Part shown: one piece after another, positions 60,836 to 64,000 of the stretch
How the letters are laid out: each line of letters begins with the position of its first letter
Position numbering within the stretch: position 1 is the stretch's first letter
Assembly (NCBI RefSeq): GCF_006438925.1
Contig: NZ_RCZA01000009.1
Location: 186,300-250,299, forward strand
Length of the DNA stretch: 64,000 nucleotides
DNA from: Pseudomonas mandelii
GTDB lineage: Bacteria > Pseudomonadota > Gammaproteobacteria > Pseudomonadales > Pseudomonadaceae
Direction of reading: 5' to 3'
Made by a program: the position numbers and the translations under genes
Notes under the pieces: model-generated
What the model saw: only the letters and a program-made list of their open reading frames with translations
The model's database searches: none
What the model was told of the DNA's origin: nothing

Positions 60836-62374
60836 ATGAATCTGCTCAAATCGTTGGCCGCCGTCAGCTCTATCACGATGCTTTCCCGGATTCTGGGGTT
60901 CGTTCGTGACACCCTTATCGCACGTACATTTGGTGCGGGGATGGCGACCGACGCCTTCTTTATCGCCTTCAAATTGCCCAATCTGCTGCGACGGATCTTC
61001 GCCGAGGGGGCTTTTTCCCAGGCATTCGTGCCGATTCTTGCTGAATACAAAAGCCAGAAGGGCGAGGAGGCGACGCGAACCTTCGTTGCCTACGTCTCGG
61101 GCTTGCTGACGCTGGTTCTGGCGTTGGTCACTGCTTTGGGCATGATCGCTGCGCCGTGGGTCATCTGGGCGACCGCGCCGGGCTTCACCGATACGCCGGA
61201 AAAATTCGAGCTGACGGCCAGCCTGTTGCGCGTGACCTTTCCTTATATATTGCTGATCTCCCTGTCTTCATTGGCCGGGGCGATCCTCAACACGTATAAC
61301 CGCTTCTCGGTGCCGGCCTTCGTGCCGACCCTGCTCAACGTCAGCATGATCATCTTTTCGGTGTTCCTGACGCCGTACTTCGATCCGCCGGTCATGGCGC
61401 TGGGTTGGGCGGTTCTGGCGGGCGGTCTGGCGCAATTGCTCTATCAGCTGCCGCACCTGAAAAAGATCGGCATGTTGGTGCTGCCGCGCCTGAACCTGCG
61501 TGACAGCGGCGTCTGGCGGGTCATGAAACAAATGCTGCCGGCGATTCTCGGCGTGTCCGTGAGCCAGATTTCTCTGATCATCAATACCATTTTCGCCTCT
61601 TATCTGGTCGCCGGTTCCGTGTCCTGGATGTACTACGCCGACCGTTTGATGGAGTTGCCGTCCGGTGTTCTGGGTGTGGCGCTGGGTACGATACTTCTGC
61701 CGACCCTGGCCAAGACCTACGCCAGCAAGGATCGCCAGGAATACTCGCGAATCCTCGATTGGGGGTTGCGCCTGTGCTTCATGCTGGTGTTACCGTGCTC
61801 CCTGGCGCTGGGGATTCTCGCCGAGCCGCTGACGGTTTCTTTATTTCAGTACGGCCAGTTCAGCGCGTTTGACGCCTCCATGACCCAGCGGGCGCTGATC
61901 GCTTATTCGGTCGGTTTGCTCGGGATAATCGTGATCAAAGTGCTGGCGCCGGGCTTTTATGCGCAACAAAACATCCGCACGCCGGTAAAAATCGCGATTT
62001 TCACGCTGATCGTTACCCAATTGTTCAACTTGGCGTTGATCGGCCCGCTGGCTCACGCCGGCCTAGCACTGGCCATCAGCATCGGTGCGTGCATTAACGC
62101 CGGCCTGCTGTTCTATCAACTGCGCAAGCAGCAGATGTATGAGCCGCAACCGGGTTGGGCGAAGTTCGGCTTCAAGCTAGTGATTGCAGTGTTGGTGATG
62201 TCTGCTGTGTTACTGGGCGGGATGCATTTCATGCCAGCCTGGGATCAGGGGCATATGCTGGAGAGGTTCCTGCGTCTGGGCGCATTGGTCGTTGCCGGTG
62301 TGGTGGCTTATTTCGGCATGTTGCTGTTGATGGGCTTCCGTTTGCGCGACTTCAATCGCAAAACGCTGAGCTGA
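60836..62374 (+). CDS. murJ: lipid II flippase MurJ (MviN)
   Basis: 512 residues with about 14 transmembrane segments of the MOP superfamily. It opens MNLLKSLAAVSSITMLSRILGFVRDTLIARTFGAGMATDAFFIAFKLPNLLRRIFAEGAFSQ, containing the conserved Arg residues of the cavity, and has GVALGTILLPTLAK. It flips lipid II across the inner membrane for peptidoglycan synthesis. It is divergent from rpsT and upstream of ribF. No defect is seen. Confidence 0.97.
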   Translation: MNLLKSLAAVSSITMLSRILGFVRDTLIARTFGAGMATDAFFIAFKLPNLLRRIFAEGAFSQAFVPILAEYKSQKGEEATRTFVAYVSGLLTLVLALVTALGMIAAPWVIWATAPGFTDTPEKFELTASLLRVTFPYILLISLSSLAGAILNTYNRFSVPAFVPTLLNVSMIIFSVFLTPYFDPPVMALGWAVLAGGLAQLLYQLPHLKKIGMLVLPRLNLRDSGVWRVMKQMLPAILGVSVSQISLIINTIFASYLVAGSVSWMYYADRLMELPSGVLGVALGTILLPTLAKTYASKDRQEYSRILDWGLRLCFMLVLPCSLALGILAEPLTVSLFQYGQFSAFDASMTQRALIAYSVGLLGIIVIKVLAPGFYAQQNIRTPVKIAIFTLIVTQLFNLALIGPLAHAGLALAISIGACINAGLLFYQLRKQQMYEPQPGWAKFGFKLVIAVLVMSAVLLGGMHFMPAWDQGHMLERFLRLGALVVAGVVAYFGMLLLMGFRLRDFNRKTLS

Positions 62375-62503
62375 GGTCACGACCTTGATAAACACGGGCG
62401 AATCGACGGTTTTGTCGGCTCGATCACTTTGGGTTACGGTGTTGCCTGTCGTCGGCCGCCGGGTGTGGTTATAATCGACCACTTTATGAGCAAGAAGCGC
62501 GTT

Positions 62504-63454
62504 ATGCAGCTGGTTCGAGGCCTCCACAACCTGCGCCCCCAGCATCGGGGCTGTGTCGCCACTATTGGCAACTTTGACGGTGTTCACCGTGGCCACCAGG
62601 CTATCCTGGCGAGGCTCCGTGAGCGTGCGCTCGAGTTGGGCGTGCCCAGCTGCGTGGTGATTTTTGAGCCGCAGCCGCGAGAGTTCTTCGCGCCGGACAC
62701 GGCGCCGGCCCGTCTGGCCCGGCTGCGGGACAAACTGCAGCTGCTGGCCGAGGAAGGTGTCGACCGGGTCCTGTGCCTGGCCTTCAACCAGCGCTTGAGC
62801 AAGCTCAGCGCCGCCGAATTCGTCGATACCATTCTGGTGGACGGCCTCGGTGTGCAACATCTTGAGGTCGGTGACGATTTCCGTTTTGGCTGTGACCGGG
62901 TAGGGGATTTCGATTTCCTGCAACAGGCTGGCGTTCTGCAAGGCTTTACCGTCGAAGCGGCGCAAACCGTCGAGCTGGACGGTATTCGCGTCAGCAGCAC
63001 CCAGGTTCGCAATGCATTGGCCGCTGCCGATTTTGCCTTGGCCGAACGACTGCTCGGTCGTCCGTTCCGGATTGCCGGGCGGGTCCTGCATGGCCAGAAG
63101 CTGGCGCGCCAATTGGGTACACCCACGGCCAACATACAACTCAAGCGTCGTCGCGTGCCGCTGACCGGGGTTTACCTGGTCAACGTCGATATCGACGGCA
63201 AGACCTGGCCAGGCGTCGCCAATATCGGCGTGCGGCCAACCGTTCAAGGTGATGGCAAAGCCCACCTCGAAGTGCACCTTTTAGATTTTGCCGGCGATCT
63301 GTATGACCGGCGTTTGACGGTGGTTTTCCACCACAAGCTGCGTGAAGAGCAGCGTTTCGCCTCTCTGGAGGCGCTTAAGACGGCGATCAATGCGGATGTT
63401 GCCGCCGCCCGTGCCCTGTCGCACCTAGCGCCAATCGCTAATGAAGAGCCTTAA
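62504..63454 (+). CDS. ribF: bifunctional riboflavin kinase/FAD synthetase
   Basis: 316 residues. The N-terminal nucleotidylyltransferase (FMN adenylyltransferase) has GNFDGVHRGHQAI (about 22-34), and the C-terminal riboflavin kinase (about 185-310) has GTPTANIQL and NIGVRPTV. It makes FMN and FAD from riboflavin. The ATG at 62504 begins the family sequence MQLVRGLHNLRP; in-frame starts up to 75 bases upstream are unlikely. It is followed with no spacer by ileS, the standard ribF-ileS pair. Confidence 0.96.
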   Translation: MQLVRGLHNLRPQHRGCVATIGNFDGVHRGHQAILARLRERALELGVPSCVVIFEPQPREFFAPDTAPARLARLRDKLQLLAEEGVDRVLCLAFNQRLSKLSAAEFVDTILVDGLGVQHLEVGDDFRFGCDRVGDFDFLQQAGVLQGFTVEAAQTVELDGIRVSSTQVRNALAAADFALAERLLGRPFRIAGRVLHGQKLARQLGTPTANIQLKRRRVPLTGVYLVNVDIDGKTWPGVANIGVRPTVQGDGKAHLEVHLLDFAGDLYDRRLTVVFHHKLREEQRFASLEALKTAINADVAAARALSHLAPIANEEP

Positions 63455-64000
63455 ATGACCGACTATAAAGCCACGCTAAACCTTCCGGACACCGCCTTCC
63501 CAATGAAGGCCGGCCTGCCTCAGCGCGAACCGCAGATTCTGCAGCGCTGGGACAGCATTGGCCTGTACGGTAAGTTGCGCGAGATTGGCAAGGATCGTCC
63601 GAAGTTCGTACTTCACGACGGTCCTCCGTACGCCAACGGCACGATTCACATCGGTCATGCGCTGAACAAGATTCTCAAGGACATGATCATCCGCTCGAAA
63701 ACCCTGTCGGGTTTCGATGCGCCTTATGTTCCGGGCTGGGACTGCCACGGTCTGCCGATCGAGCACAAAGTCGAAGTGACCCACGGTAAAAACCTGGGCG
63801 CGGACAAAACCCGCGAACTGTGCCGTGCCTACGCCACCGAGCAGATCGAAGGCCAGAAGTCCGAATTCATCCGTCTGGGCGTGTTGGGCGACTTTGCCAA
63901 CCCGTACAAAACCATGGACTTCAAAAACGAGGCCGGCGAAATCCGTGCCCTGGCTGAAATCGTCAAGGGCGGTTTCGTGTTCAAGGGCCTGAAGCCTGTG
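63455..64000 (+). CDS. ileS: isoleucyl-tRNA synthetase, N-terminal part (cut by window end)
   Basis: The first 182 residues, open to the end of the window. The start MTDYKATLNLPDTAFPMKAGLPQREP is the family N-terminus. The HIGH signature appears as TIHIGHALNKILKD, and GFDAPYVPGWDCHGLPIEHKVE follows, as in bacterial class Ia IleRS. It charges tRNA-Ile. The ATG directly follows the ribF TAA. The editing domain and KMSKS loop are outside the window, so mupirocin-type variation cannot be judged. Confidence 0.97.
   Translation, partial: MTDYKATLNLPDTAFPMKAGLPQREPQILQRWDSIGLYGKLREIGKDRPKFVLHDGPPYANGTIHIGHALNKILKDMIIRSKTLSGFDAPYVPGWDCHGLPIEHKVEVTHGKNLGADKTRELCRAYATEQIEGQKSEFIRLGVLGDFANPYKTMDFKNEAGEIRALAEIVKGGFVFKGLKPV

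Overview
The window is chromosomal DNA of a fluorescent pseudomonad, most likely the Pseudomonas fluorescens group. This rests on gene content, on gene order shared with other pseudomonads (katB-ankB-radA-mapZ-cstA; glyA next to morA; ispB/rplU-rpmA-obgE-proB-creA-rpsT-murJ-ribF-ileS), on GC-rich codon use, and on many copies of the REP hairpin GTGGGAGCGAGCCTGCTCGC. I see no rRNA, tRNA, CRISPR array, transposase, integrase or phage gene. Most of it is core genome with small accessory patches.

Region 1 (1-16.8 kb). After the tesB tail and a HAD phosphatase come two secreted or membrane hydrolases, an IclR regulator and a DMT exporter. Next is a catabolic locus that converts quinate and shikimate to protocatechuate: an MFS transporter, quiC (3-dehydroshikimate dehydratase fused to an HPPD-like domain), a TetR regulator, a QsuD/RifI-type quinate/shikimate dehydrogenase and aroQ. 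An 18-base motif, 15 of 18 identical, lies in both the transporter/quiC spacer and the aroQ promoter. It ties the locus together as a candidate TetR operator. An IclR-type palindrome lies beside the first copy, and A-rich Hfq/Crc-type motifs precede the transporter and aroQ start codons. After these come a LysR/tautomerase pair, a DUF4160-DUF2442 pair that resembles a toxin-antitoxin module, trmA, an NCS2 purine permease and a DJ-1-like protein without its cysteine.

Region 2 (16.8-29.1 kb). An MFS exporter is followed by the cyanide-insensitive oxidase genes cioA-cioB plus a 56-residue membrane protein, behind a perfect ANR/FNR box. Then come rlmG, a LuxR-type solo receptor in an AT-rich patch, a ferredoxin-NADP reductase, mscL, katB-ankB (katB has a conspicuous AT-rich central segment), radA and the c-di-GMP protein MapZ.

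Region 3 (29.1-43.4 kb). The cstA-ybdD-yjiA carbon-starvation operon carries an Hfq/Crc motif at the cstA start. It is followed by a dctA-type symporter with two tandem GntR/FCD regulators, then glyA, the GGDEF/EAL protein MorA and ettA.

Region 4 (43.4-54.6 kb). This holds less characterised genes: a Gre-factor relative with an altered tip, small and large lipoproteins, a DUF4105 protein that looks like a permuted papain fold on an outer-membrane barrel, DUF3015, a Lon-like protease, YqhA, DUF6482, FklB and a small gene behind a strong Fur box.

Region 5 (54.6-64 kb). This is housekeeping: yjdM, ispB, rplU-rpmA-obgE, proB, creA, rpsT, murJ, ribF and the start of ileS. Ten REP pairs and three copies of a second long hairpin family fill many gene ends.
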